Shown here: in pieces, positions 31,659 to 43,409 of the stretch
How positions within the stretch are numbered: the stretch's first letter is position 1
Layout of the letters: each line of letters starts with the position of its first letter
Assembly: GCA_001939145.1 (NCBI GenBank)
Contig: LSRX01000501.1
Location: 319,932 to 383,931, forward strand
From: Symbiodinium microadriaticum
Lineage: Eukaryota > Sar > Dinophyceae > Suessiales > Symbiodiniaceae
Direction: 5' to 3'
Length of the DNA stretch: 64,000 bases
Translations under genes and position numbers: made by a program
Notes under the pieces: model-generated
Told to the model about the DNA's origin: nothing
Database searches by the model: none
What the model saw: only the letters and a program-made list of their open reading frames with translations

Positions 31659-34452
31659 GGCAGACGCAGGGACAAACTCGTCCCAGTGGGGACACCAGAA
31701 AGACGGAGACGGGCGGCGCCGGGCGGCATCCGGCCTCGCGCTGCGTTCGCACCGCTTTCGCCGCCGTCTTCACCTGCGCAGGAGGCTTTGGAAGGTGGCC
31801 AACCAGGAAGCCCTCAACACAAACCGTCGGAGCGTCGCTCGCAGCTCCTTCGTTTCCGAAACCAAGAACCCACGCATGCATGCGAGCATACACATAAAGG
31901 CAATCATGTTCCAAAGGCTCTCGCGGGCCATTTACATCAACGGGATTGAATCAACCCTGTTGAACTGAAAATGCCGCACTTATACAAGTCGTGTCCAATC
32001 CCGTGTCATCTGTGCATACAAGACTGGTGACATAACCCAAGGACTAACGACTGATTTCGGATGCAGGCAACAAGCGCATGGCACCCATCAGATTGGCTGC
32101 TTCAGCCCTCAAGAGGGCACCTCGTGCTGCATGTCGAAGAAGCCAATGGCTGCATCGTCGCATGGCGCACAGGCTTGTGTGCCACCGTTAAGTTGTTGCA
32201 CTACATCTCAGACAGGTCTCGATGTTCAGTCGGCTTAATTAAGGCCTGCATAGGATACATCTACATCTCAGAAACGCTTTTGGGCGCACCGGGGAGACCT
32301 ATGCTTACTTGTATCGCTTGTTGGCTCTCAAATTTAAAAACGGCTAGTCTGAAGCTCAGATCGGAAGCATGCTGTGGCTGTGGCTGTTGTTGGCTCATGA
32401 CTTCTTCCAGTTTTTTGCTTTTTCTTTTGACGGTGACTTCTATCTTCATGCTGCTCGCGAGGGTTGCGAAGAGTGTTTCCAGTTTTTCCGCCTGCAATGG
32501 CACACTCGAGACTTAGTGTTGCCGCCTTTCGTTTCGAGGTTCCGGGACCTGTAGTGGCTCATGTCAACCATAACGTGCTCAGCAGTCACTGCGAAAGCAC
32601 CTACACCTTCCCAGACATCAGATGTCTCCATTCTACGAATTCTACCACTAGAACGGGTCAGTGCCTGGCCTACGAAGATCTGGAGACAGACATCATTACA
32701 AGACTTTTACTTGAGCCGTCGATGCAGGCATGAACTACATGCTCTTGCCAGCAATGTTGTCAAACCTGCACGGATGTGTGTAACAACAAGTCCGTTTCTG
32801 AACAGCTGTTTGTTTACGAACAGTGTTTCCAACCCGTCGATGAGTGAGACTGAGACACATAAGGAAAGGATCAGCTGTTTATCTACAAATTCCTGGTCTG
32901 AGCGTAGCGGTCAAAAGAGAACCTGCTTTCATGAAAACGAAAACGTGACCCGGTGCCAATCGCAGGAACAGCTGCGAGCTTTGAACTCGGTCGTAGATAT
33001 TTTATTGACCACCCGTGCCTACACAAATCCTGTCAGATCACGGTCCAATCAAAACAACAAGACTGTAACCCTTGCGACGCTGCTGCTGCGGGGTTGTTTT
33101 GTTCGCATCGGATTTTCGCTATGCCTCATTGTGAAGGATAGGCAAAGGATGTGTCAAGCAAAACAGCCGAAGGTGATATGTCTGCCCAAAATCTAGCGTT
33201 CGAAATTCTCATCACCTTGCCTCGGGGGCATCTTGCCGCGATGTGCTACTTGCATGTGCAGCGAAACTACATCTCGGCTGCCACGAAAATTTCTGAAGCG
33301 GGTACACACTTATAGACTTATAGCACCCAAACAGTGAGGTGTCCGAATGGGCCCTTTCCGAGCACCGGAAAAATCGGCCACTGGTCGCACGCAGGCCTAG
33401 GACTAGGAGCCTTGCCCTGGCTTTAGGGACGGCTCCCTCCCAAGGACCACGCGAGCCTCACTTCTTGTAGGCGCTCTTGTATGCCAGGGGGACGCCGTAG
33501 TTGCTAAGCCTACATGCAGGCAATGCAGGCAAAGCCGCATGTTCGCTCATCAGGGGCTTGCCATGGCTTGACACTTGCGACACCAAGGACGGCTTGGTCA
33601 AGCACATATGTAAACAGTAATTCCAGCGGCACGTCAACCGAAGACTTGCATGCGCAGGTCTAGCTTAGCTTGCATAGCATTTCTCCGAACTCCCTATGAC
33701 CACCTGGAAGAAACACACCCTGTCACGCCCGAGAGAGACAATCCTGCGAAAGAAGCTGGGGTTCAAGCTTCAGCTCAACATCATCAGCCAAGACCGCCTG
33801 GATCAGGACCCTGCTTGGCTGACATCCGGTGATGTGTGGCCGACTAATTAACTAACCATGGTTCGGGATGCCTTCTACACTTTGTAAGCATAGTCGAGGA
33901 TAACGAGGTGCGCTCAATGCATTGAAGCATGCCTGCATTCACCCCTGGAGAACTAAGGCATACTGAGGTCATAGCATTGTGGTGAATTTCGCCGATGTCA
34001 TCCAAATCTTCAAGCCTCTGCCGCAGTCAAACTCCGCATGCCAGGGCAGTCGGCAGATGTGGCCACTTCCATCATGCAGCTGCCAAGTGCACGCAATGAC
34101 CTAAGGCTCTGGCATGTGAAGCAGCTTCCTGGTCTGGCTTTTGGAGCGCTCGCTTTGGTGGGCGTTGTATGCGTGTGGGTAAGGCTTGCAGGATGCCAAA
34201 ATCGCACCATTCAAGACGTAATGCAGCCATGGGCACAGCAGTTCGTAGCTTTGCTCGTGATTCAAAGTCGCCTTGTCGCACAGGCTCTCGATCACACACT
34301 CCATGAGCCATGAGCTTCGCTGCTGATGCTTGCAAACCACCTAAAATTCTGAACGAATAGTCCACATCATAAAAATACTGCGCACGCTGAACCCCCAGAA
34401 CCCCCACATCCGGACACCAGCGCAGTTTTCGGATAGCTCAACGGGCAAGCCA

Positions 34453-34466
34453 CGGTTTAGGGTTTA
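34453..34466. repeat. Interstitial telomere-like repeat (two units)
   Basis: GGTTTAGGGTTTAG is two units of TTTAGGG, the plant-type telomere repeat also reported from dinoflagellates. With only two units it may be chance. Confidence 0.35.
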
Positions 34467-34638
34467 GTGTTAGGCAGGGGCAGTGCGACTGCTGCTCATC
34501 GAATGTTAACCACGGTAGCTGCAGCACCGAAGCACTAGCAGAAAGAGCAACAAGGTTCACCATCATCGAGATGGAAGTGAGCATTGCTCTACAATAGAAG
34601 CCACAAAGCGAGAAAGCAACACAACATAACACAACCAA

Positions 34639-34747
34639 CCCAGAGAACCCAATACACCTTAATTTAGGAATATACCTTAATTTATAGGGGCCTTAATATT
34701 ATGATTTAAGGTATATTCCTTAATTAAGGGGTATTGGGTTCTCTGGG
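34639..34747. mobile_element. 109-bp foldback palindrome (MITE-like)
   Basis: The arms begin CCCAGAGAACCCAATAC and end GTATTGGGTTCTCTGGG. They extend about 42 bp each with two mismatches, separated by about 25 bp of AT-rich sequence. The interior carries repeated CCTTAATT and TTAAGG blocks. No clear target duplication flanks it (only AA on both sides). Structure fits a miniature inverted-repeat element or a strong RNA hairpin. Confidence 0.7.
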
Positions 34748-35802
34748 AACATCATCTCTCCAGCCTCCACTTGCACCCTCAAAACTTGCTCGGACTTGCT
34801 TGGCTCCATTCCTGCCAAGAATTACATTCCCACAACTAACAATGTTACAGAAGTGCTGCAGAGATGGTTGCAGCGCCGCCCGAAGAACTCCAATGTGCCA
34901 GGTAGAGTATTAACGCACCGCGCCGAAGCGGCTTTTGACAAGGAAAGTGAATTTCTATGGCTCAACAATGACAAGTGGTTCCTGCCTGCACCTTCGAAGG
35001 CAGATACTGCAGCATGGAAGTTCTCAGGAAGAGTTGTGGCCTGGTGCAGTCAGGCCACGAACTGGCACTGTCGAAGCTCAATTGTCAGTTTTAGTCGTTT
35101 AAGCATGTTTAAGTTCTGAAGGCTCTAGGACTCCGGGAGCTGCAGCCGACTATGCATTCGGGAAACCTGGCCGGAACTGCACAGGACAACCCGCAACGGA
35201 GATCATTTTCGATACTGGGCAGCGCTGTACAACCTGTCAAAGGCTGAGGCCACCAAGCCCGCCATGTGGGGCCGTGTAGTCCGGTATGGTTGGGTGTCAC
35301 CACGAACCAAGCTCACGTCTTGACCACGACCTCTCCAACGCTTCCCTTCAACCTGCTGACCCACTCGCTGCCAGCAGAGCGAGGTCCTTCCCGTTCTGCT
35401 GCATCTTGGGCCGTCCGTGCACATGACAACAGAAGCAGCGATAGACCTCTGCAGGTACTCTTCCAAAGCCGACATTGTCAACACATCTGTGTCAACTGAG
35501 CCCGACGAGGCGACCGCCACGATCAAGTAGCACCGGCGAACTCGGCATCGGCGTCTGCGTTGCCCGTTGTGGGATTGCCAGCCTCCAGCCCTTGCAGCCA
35601 CTCCTCAGCTCCAGCGGACTTCAACTCGCTTCCACCCTGTCCCACTGTTGTCAAACATGACAGGGGTAGAGCTGGTGCAAGCGACACAAGATGCTTCATA
35701 GAATCTGGCGGTGGGCGCATGTGGCATACCCAGCTTCATCGTTTCGACGGACCGATCAGTAGCAGCTGTTGCAGTCACTGCGCCCGCAATGATGGCAGTG
35801 AG

Positions 35803-35866
35803 CATGATGATGATGCTGGTGGTGGTGGTGATGATGAGGATGAGGATGACAATGGTGATGATGGTG
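35803..35866. repeat. GAT/GGT trinucleotide microsatellite
   Basis: An imperfect ATG/GTG/GAT repeat just downstream of the helicase gene's stop. Depending on frame it encodes Met/Val- or Asp-rich runs, so the open frames over it should be ignored. Confidence 0.9.
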
Positions 35867-36006
35867 TTAGTCGCAGTCGTATGTAGTTGTGGTTTGTAGG
35901 AGCGGTGGTGTCATGGAGCAGCAATGGTAGGTAGAAACCAGACGAGAGCAGCAAAACCTCCTTGAGTTAAGCCTTCTCTTGGGCAGTTGCTTGGCCCGGT
36001 CATGCA

Positions 36007-37440
36007 TCAGAGAATGCATAGCTGAGATGCGAGGGCCCCGCGCTTGGACAGGAAGCGATTGTACTCTCGGCAATGTGGGTCGATGATGCAGGAGGGGCAT
36101 CCGTGCTGACACGGGCAGTCCTCTACCTTGGAATGCCGCCAGGCAGCTTTCAGAAGTGATGTGCGCAGTAGGACTGTTGCGCTGTTGCGCGTCACGTAAC
36201 CGGATAACGATGAACCGACCTTTCCAAACCGCCTCCCAGCCCTCTCGTGCGAAACGATCCCCATCGACTCGGCTGGGCCAAGCGACTAAACGCCGTGCCT
36301 CTCGGAGCATCGCGAAGCCGTGGCAAAAGGCCGCATCACAAAGGCCAAGGCCCTGTGCTCCAAGACGCCCAGTTACGCTCACACCACTCAAAGGCTCGCC
36401 ATTTCCTACTTCTACCTGAGAGAGCCTAAGATGTGGGGTCTGGTCGATTTCGTTCCATGGCACTGAATGAAGTCTACAGAGTGCTCGGGCCTCATCCTTG
36501 GCATCGAAGATCATGAGGCGCGGGTGGTCCTGGAGTCTCCCAAGGTTTTTGGACTGAATCAAGCTGCAGTGGTACTGGCAGGAAAGCATAGCCAGACTGT
36601 TGCACATGGACGTGCGTTGATTGCAAGCAAGCTTCCATTGGAGGCGTCTCGTGCTCATCCACACAAGCGGCATCAAGATCTCGCCGATCCGCCAAGACGA
36701 AAAGCGGAATTACATGAAGCAGTGCATGCATGGCAGCATGTGCCCCAGCCCACCCACAGCCCCATTGCCACTGCTCTCCGGACTGCGCCGATTCGCTCGA
36801 AGCTTCAGCCTCTCTTTTCAAAGCGGCAGGCCGGCGAGCGATGCCCACGGGATCTTCGAACCACAAGCCGCGCGTACAGTAACCCCAGCTCGGCAGGCTC
36901 AGCTCAACTTCAGGATCTTGCTGCACGTCTTGTGATTTCCAGAATCTCTTGAAGCTCTTCACCCGGCTCTCCATTTCCACTCTACCCAGGAAAAGCTTCG
37001 CCGGGCCAGAGGTTGCGTGTTTCTCGCGTGTGTGAATCCGGATCTCGGTATGATCAAAGGCCCGAGTGTAATAGGCCAAAGGTGTCTCACATTTCTTCAC
37101 CGTCGCACGGCGACGTTTCAGATCAAGATTCGTGACAAAGTACTCGGAGCCGCGGTAACCTGTCAGCCCGACGACGCAAAACGACCCGGCTACAAGGGCA
37201 GAGATGTGCAGCCACATTGAGCCCTGGCGCGATAGACTGCGCCCGGATGCAGCGAGTAGAAGGCCTTCAAAAAACTCGATAAATCAGGCCAGTGGTATGT
37301 CGTGGAAGACTGAGAAAGCCCAACTTAAGGCCTTGGAGATATCGATCTCGTCCAGCTTGCGGAAAGCTGTCACTGTGCCGGCGGCCAGCGAGCTTCGACT
37401 GCATTCCAACGATCACTCTAAGCAAAAATGCTCTTCATCA
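36007..37440 (-). CDS. HRQ1: Helicase exons: C-terminal DUF1998/MZB zinc domain
   Basis: Recognisable pieces are FRKLDEIDISKALS (about 37.36 kb), FVTNLDLKRRRATVKK and LAYYTRAFDHTEIRI (37.14-37.04 kb), ELSLPSWGYCTRGLWFEDP (about 36.9 kb), HAAMHALLHVIPLFVLADRR (about 36.73 kb, continuing DLDA), RLMIFDAK (about 36.5 kb) and the last exon ending at 36007 with CPCQHGCPSC, a later Cys and NRFLSKRGA. These match the order of the family's C-terminal region, where four cysteines bind zinc. Several exon limits are not fixed. At about 36.24 kb two frames (GDRFAREGWEAVWKG or MGIVSHERAGRRFGK) compete. Confidence 0.8.
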
Positions 37441-40400
37441 CGCTCGGGCGTATAACGACAGAGGAGCGCCTTTGTTCCTGCAGGAAGCCGCCTTCTTCGT
37501 GAACCGGTGCCTGCTCAGACACTTTTGCACAACATGCGAATTGTGCACAAAAAACTCGGTCAGAAATCTACTGGACAGCCAACCGCATCTTGCAAGCAGG
37601 ATATCGGCAGACATGCTGGCTTGCTGCCCGCATCGCTCACAAGCCGTAACGAGCACGATTGATCCGCACGTTGAGCTGGAGCCTCCTGCGATGCCACTTC
37701 TTCCACCACCTCGAAGTGGTCCTGTCCGCAGAGTTCCCGTGCTCAGCAAGAGCCAGAGCTGGCAGATGCATCCTCCACGGCACGGATGGAAACGGCTCTG
37801 TGGGGTCCTGCCACAATCAACTTCAACAGACCTAATGAGGAGCTGATGTTCATGCTGACAACATGGCATGTACCGACTGCCATCCTCCAGGACGTGTGGC
37901 CCAGCGGCGGGTTGGAACCAGGGCAAGACCACTGTCCTGCATGATCCATGGACACATACCGCGAATTCCGGAGTCCTTCATGGCGGCAAGGAGGTGCAAG
38001 AAGCCGCCGTTCTCAAGCGGATACATAGCACCGAAAACAGCGCAAGTTGCTACCAATTGCTGAACCACTATAGTGTAGCTCCCAGCTTTAATCGACCCAT
38101 CAGCTTTGCAGGAAGGCTTCCCGAAGTTTGGGCCGGTTTTCGGTTTCACCGATGGGCAGATGACGCGGTCCCGGCCTCGCGCTGCTCTTCCAAATCCCCA
38201 TCGGCAATACACTTCCTCAACTGGAATATGGGACGGTGGGACTCAACAAGCTTGGCATGATGGTGACATGTCACGACGAAGCCGGCATGGCATGAATATG
38301 GTGATGGACGAGTTGCCGCACTGCCGTTTGCCAGGCTGAATTCTCGTCGCCCTCGTGCCAGAACCTGCTAAATCCGGCTCCGGCTCAGAGCGTGCAGGGT
38401 CGTGTCCAGTCGTGTCGTTGCAGCTAACCATGGCAACAAGTCCGTGAACAGCGATCAGAGTCAACTGCTGTGTCTAAGGAGGTCTCCCAACTGCCGCTGA
38501 CTTGATTGCCACAGCCTGCAGCCTCCTACAGCCTGTTTCTCGCACATATACCCATCAACATCATCTCCTCCAACATTTGACCTTCAAAGCTCTGCTGCAA
38601 AAGCGTGGGGCCTGGCATCCTCGGCCTTGATCTTTCGCTCAGAAGCTATGCACGGCAAGTGGCCGCGAAGCACCTTAGGTCGCTGATCTTGTTGCTGGAG
38701 CTCGACCATTGGGGTCGTCTCTGCGAATGGGGATTGGAAAGCCGGGCACCTTTTCAGTAGACACAAGTCACAAGGAGGCCTTGTCGAACTCAGTGAATCA
38801 GCCAACAAGGATAGCCAAGGAGCAGCTGGATTGCTGGGTGCAACGGCCACAGACTCGGGGCGTCGTGCCTCATGAGAAGCAAGTTTGAGGCACGTGCTTC
38901 CTCGGGTGAAACAGTGTTGCCGAGGGTTCGAGCTTGCATAGGGGATGCTGCTGTGAGCCATGCAGCAAAACCCAAGTCGGATCTGCGATCTGCTGACCGG
39001 TATGCTTCATTCCTCCTTTGAGAGATATGTGCTGTACTGTAGGACTTTGGCTGGCCTACCCAACTCCTCGCGACACTGAAATGCCACCATGGAGCCAAAA
39101 GCTCCCGCGGTCGGTTCATGAAGTGCTGGTCGACGGGGTCTTCAAAGCCAACCTGGCTTTCAAGAGAACGACGACAATACGAAGGTACCGGGGCAGATGC
39201 GGCCAAAAGGCAAAGAAAGAGATCCCCGGATGCCCTGCTCTCCCGGCCCGGCCAAATTGCTGACCTCTGAGGCAGCTCAACGGTCGAAATATGTCATCAG
39301 CGACAAACTCACAAGGTTTCCGTTCAGCACAGCTGCGGAGAGATGCCACGCTGCCTGGAAATCCCAAAGAGATGGTGCAGTCCAAACCTTAGTGCCCGGT
39401 ATCAAATTTGGGATTCCTCGGCGATGGTATACGGGTAGAAAACTCGAAAAGCACAGCAGAGCTTCGGCCGATGTCGATGCCAAGCTCGAGTGCGTTTGTA
39501 CAGGCAACTCCAAGGACCTCAGTGAAAGAAGCGGTGCACGCCAAAGTCTGTGCCCAACCCGCGCAGGCCCAGATCTTCCCGTCCCTCTGCTACTTCAGTT
39601 CCTTCTCTCTAGACTCTCGACCCCTTCCGCTGCTGGCCCAAACTAGACAACGTGAGAAAGCTAACTGAACCGCACATTGGGACGTGCCTGGCGCGAGAAG
39701 ATGTCTCGCTCCAACCTTTGCAGAAGGAGTGAAGCGAGCAGACACACCAGGAGAACGACTGGAACCATCCAGTTGCAGGCTGAAGAACTGGCGCCGCAAA
39801 TGGGCAGGGTAGCCTTGAGTGAATCGCAAGCGGCTGAAAGCACAAACCAAGCTACCAACAGGGCCAGCTGAATGTCGGGCCATGCTTTCATGCTATCTCG
39901 GCTATTACGAAACAGAGCAAGAGAGATACGAAACAGAGAAGGATAGCAGATAGCCTCTCGGAAGTATCATTTAGAGCAGACCAGCTGCCAGCGCGGTAGG
40001 AGACGACACGGGAACTCAGCTGAGGAGCCTCCCGTCTGCAGCGCGCGAACGATTAGACTAGACACACGATCCACATGTCAAAGTAATGATCTCACACGCC
40101 ATCCAATTCAGCAAACGCAGGATGACTCTGCCGACTGCCGAACATTCAAGCAGCTGTGTTCGAGACCTTGACACGAACTAGGTGGAATGTTGAAGAAATC
40201 CTGCCTCACTTGCGTTCAGGGCATCTTTGACATCCTGGAGAACGATTTCTACAAGACTCCTGGCCGGCAGCAGGTCGCGACTCGGAGAGATCCGCGATTC
40301 GGACGCCCAGTGCCGCTCCTCCATTTGCAGAAGGCCAAAACAGAAACGTCGCCTCAGCTATCGCTGGGCCGCTGTCACCATCAAGCCTCTGAAAGCAGGA

Positions 40401-43400
40401 CACTCACTGAGCGTCCGACGAGAAACTAGCCACGCGAGCAAGCGTGTCACTTCTACAATAGGCGATGCCAGACTCTGGTTGTAGTTTCCCAACACCATCT
40501 CCTGTCACGCATTGGCTGGTTGGTCTGGGTGAGATGTTGGCAGCACGTGCAGGAGTTTGAGCACTCTTTGCCCTCGAGATTGGAGCCACGATGACCTGTT
40601 TTGGACGAAGCTTGAGTCGGCAGTGGGACAAAAAGCAAGGGCACGAGGAATCCGACATCTGCCGCACCACACGGGCTGCAGAGCGCAAAGCGAAACTTCG
40701 CAGCTTAGGGAGAGACCTTGCCAGCCTACGATGCGACGCCCCAACATCTGCTTTTTGGCTCTCGGCGAGGAAACCACTCAATCCCAAGCGTCATGTTACG
40801 ACCTGGATTTACGGCATCTTGCAACCAAAAGCCGATACTAGTAGCACAGGGTGATTCGACCGCCAAGGTCAACGACTGCTGGTAGCATCGAGTCGTGCTG
40901 CAATTGGGCTTGGAGCATCTGTCAGAATCAGAAGCTCGGTCCTCTCCGTCTCCAATCTGCACAGCGTCCAATGATGCCGTCGTCTGGCCATATTGGGGCG
41001 GAGAGCTTTAAGCATGCACCCACTCCGCAAGCCTCGGTGCGCATCCGCTTGGACGCTGGAGGTGAGGACTCCGCCTCCTTCACCGCAAAATAACAGACAA
41101 GCGGTACCATGCCGGACATCAGGTAAGCTTGACTTACCCAGTCGCGCAGCTCTCCTGGTGCTTGGCAACTGCAGGTCCTTGATCCAAAAAAGGTTTGGGG
41201 CACGTTTGGGCACTAACAGAGCATCTAACAGAATCAGAGTTGAACTCGAGCCTTTGACCAAGGATGCCGGATTCCACAGAACGTAGACCTTGGAGCAACT
41301 TCAGTCAGGGAAGCCGCGCATGATCCAGTGCATTGCATCCCTCACGGCATCCGACCTACTAACCTCGTCGTTGCTTCAGCCTCTGGCTCCAGACACGAGC
41401 TTGGAATAGCTTCCAGTATTCTTGATGGACCCTTGTACTACACTTTCTGTACTTTACAGCACTACAGAGGTACTAATCGGCAAGGCGATGCACGACAGCG
41501 GCCAGAGTTCATCTCCCGATGGCGCAAAAGTCAAGCTGCATGACCACCGCTAGGCGATGCATCTCGTGCAACGACTGCCACATCGTTTCGGCCGGGGCCA
41601 AAGAGGCGCTGCGCATGCCTGCATCGTACTGTGACACTTCGACGACACGGCAAAGGCAGCTTCTTGACAAATGCTCGAGAGCGTTAAAAGGCCAGGCCAC
41701 TCTCCTGGATTGGCCACCGTTGCAGAGCAAGCCACGAAACGCAGGGAGGCCTCGTCAACGAGACGACGGAGCCTGATCCAAGCGATGCGCAAAAACGGAG
41801 CTTGTGGAGTGGAAGCAACGAAAACCCACATGGATAGCTCTCCATGCCCCGGCCTCCGAATGATGCTGCAAACATGAGCTCCGAAAGCTCCGCGATAGAT
41901 GTGGACCTGCAAGCTTTGGGACAGCATTGGGGGACTGGAGCCGTTCCCATGCAAAAGTCCTCGTCCAGCACGATGTAGCGGGCATTCTGCAGCAGCCGAG
42001 CGTACTCCACGTGCTGGGGAAGAACATGACTGTGCAGCATGTCCTCGGCCACGTTTATACACAACTGCCATCCCATGCGGCCCATGAACACTTCAATGTG
42101 CCGGAAAGAAGCCGGGTTGGTCAGCACGACCCGGGCCTCGCCTCGCAGAGCATCCTTTTTGAACATGATGCCTTCCCATACAGCGCTGGAGAGCGATGCA
42201 AACTACCGTGCCACCGAGCAACGTCGAACACGGTTTCGTTCAGCACTGGGCGTATCACCATCCAGACAAGCTATCGTCAGCCTCCGGTTGTGCCAGTGTC
42301 TTGCTTTCAACTCTCACGGTCCCTTTTAAAAACCTCGCCTCTCCGGTGCAACTCCACGCTGGGAAAGCCCTTGCGCCACGCTGCTCAAAGAGCGAAGCTG
42401 GTCCTCTCGGAAGCTGCTCCACGTGCGGTTTTGCCAGGGTGGACTGTAGATGTGTACTGTGCGGCAAAACACCGAGAAAAGCCTACCGGCGGCTGTTGCA
42501 AGGCTCTCATTGGGCCGTTACTTAGATTACGCCTGTTTAACCAGTTCGGATGCTCAGAGTGTGGACGAGTTGAACAAAGCAAGGTGCTAGGACTGCTAGG
42601 ACATGGCCATTGAACAAAGAACTAGGTAAGCAGAATTAACGACAGGAATCCTGAATGTCATTGCCCTAGAAGTAGTACAACCAATACAACAAGGCATGAT
42701 GCAGGCACATGTGGAGCTTGTGCCGTGGCGAGTCCTGTGCCAGAGCCTTGGTCGGAAAGATCAGGAAGGCTGTGGCATTCTCCTCCCGAAGCAGGGCCTC
42801 AAAAATGGCCACCACGTAGACCAAAGATTTTCCGCTCCCGGTAGATGTGCTGATCACCACATCTTTGTTCTGGATCATGATGGCATCAATGGCATCTGCC
42901 TGATGGCTGTACAGCTTCAAGCCATCAGAGGCCGCATCTTGCAAGACTCCGCGCAGCACCTCCTTCAAAAGAGGGTGCAGCTGTGCCTTTGGGTAGGCGA
43001 AATTCGCGGCTCGCGATCCCACTTGTGCCACATGCACTGCCTGGCCCACATACCAAGGCTCCGCCTTGAGGCTCTCGAGAAGATTCATGCCGTCCAGCTG
43101 TGGCTTCGCGGTGCCTGCGGTGCCTGGGAGTCTGTCCACAGCAACGGCCGCGCGAGCAGGTGGTACGTTGTCGCCTCTGTGCAGAAAAGGGAGTTCCATC
43201 TTCAGATTTGGACTTTGCCCCGAACCTTGCAGTTGCGCCGCCCGGGGAAGGCTTTGGATTTCCTCGGATGCTGGCAAAGCTCGACGCCCGCTGGAACACT
43301 CAGCGAATGGGTGTGAGTGCTTTTGCCATTGCTGTTTGGCATCTCCCTCTCGGGGAGGCAGTTCGCAAAGTGGTAGCCTTGATCCAGGGCCACAACCGCC

Positions 43401-43406
43401 ATCCAA
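36007..43406 (-). CDS. HRQ1: Hrq1/MrfA-family DNA repair helicase, many small exons
   Basis: A superfamily 2 ATPase that unwinds DNA 3'-5', known in yeast, plants and bacteria for repair of crosslinked or alkylated DNA (family knowledge). Spliced by hand, the exons give all helicase motifs in order: YSHQADAID, STGSGKS (motif I), FPTKALAQ (Ia), LTNPDMLH (Ib), DEVH (II), SATVANP (III), LWNP, SYRAGYPAHL, NALELGIDIG (V), GFPGS and QQFGRAGR (VI), then DPVDQHFMNRP. The C-terminal DUF1998/MZB zinc domain follows (CPCQHGCPSC and a fourth Cys). The stop is at 36007. At least 18 coding exons are visible, some only 19-30 nt. Most donors are GC. The open frame is drawn to 43406, but true coding may start within it. 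The segment between LWNP and SYRAG (41.2-40.0 kb, motif IV) and parts of 39.1-37.2 kb are unresolved. It acts in the nucleus by inference. Confidence 0.88.
39096..41288 (-). CDS. HRQ1: Helicase exons: second RecA lobe (motifs V-VI)
   Basis: Exons: from 41288 (VYVLWNPASLVKG); a probable piece near 40.27 kb (SLVEIVLQDVKDALN); about 40019-39989 (LSSRVVSYRAG); 39813-39795, a 19-nt micro-exon (YPAHL); 39715-39688 (LERDIFSRQ); 39517-39469 (VLGVACTNALELGIDIG); 39387-39337 (LDCTISLGFPGSVASL); from 39264 (QQFGRAGRAG); and 39152-39096 (VGFEDPVDQHFMNRPREL). The five fully solved introns from 39988 to 39265 are all GC-AG (175, 79, 170, 81 and 72 nt). The join between the motif VI exon and the DPVDQHFM exon is uncertain, because about ten family residues are missing there. 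Confidence 0.85.
41705..43406 (-). CDS. HRQ1: Helicase exons: first RecA lobe (motifs I-III)
   Basis: Exons: up to 42735 (Walker A STGSGKS; ends KALAQ at a GA donor); 42403-42334 (DQLRSLSSVAQGLSQRGVAP); 42270-42223 (CLDGDTPSAERNRVR); 42141-42113 (EARVVLTNP); 42043-41960 (DMLHSHVLPQHVEYARLL, ending VLDE at a GA donor); 41906-41854 (VHIYRGAFGAHVCSIIR); and 41772 to about 41705 (LRRLVDEASLRFVACSATV). Phases add up across every join. The DEVH box is split exactly between DE and VH by a 53-nt GA-AG intron. Intron lengths here are 331, 63, 81, 69, 53 and 81 nt. Confidence 0.88.
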
Positions 43407-43409
43407 AAC

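Larger units (their letters stand above)
29966..35800. other. Gene-poor stretch with scattered exon-like pieces
   Basis: No domain is recognised. Minus-strand pieces with protein-like composition occur at about 30.95-30.8 kb (SLEEFTRQELRQRAEHEA), 31.56-31.4 kb and 32.5-32.3 kb (LQAEKLETLFATLASSMKIE). The stretch contains a telomere-like repeat pair, a foldback palindrome and, at its right edge, a GAT/GGT microsatellite. Confidence 0.35.

Noticed and set aside
43404..43406. Start codon of the helicase at 43406
   Set aside because: The codon there is TTG, not ATG; the open frame simply extends to this point and the true first exon is unknown.
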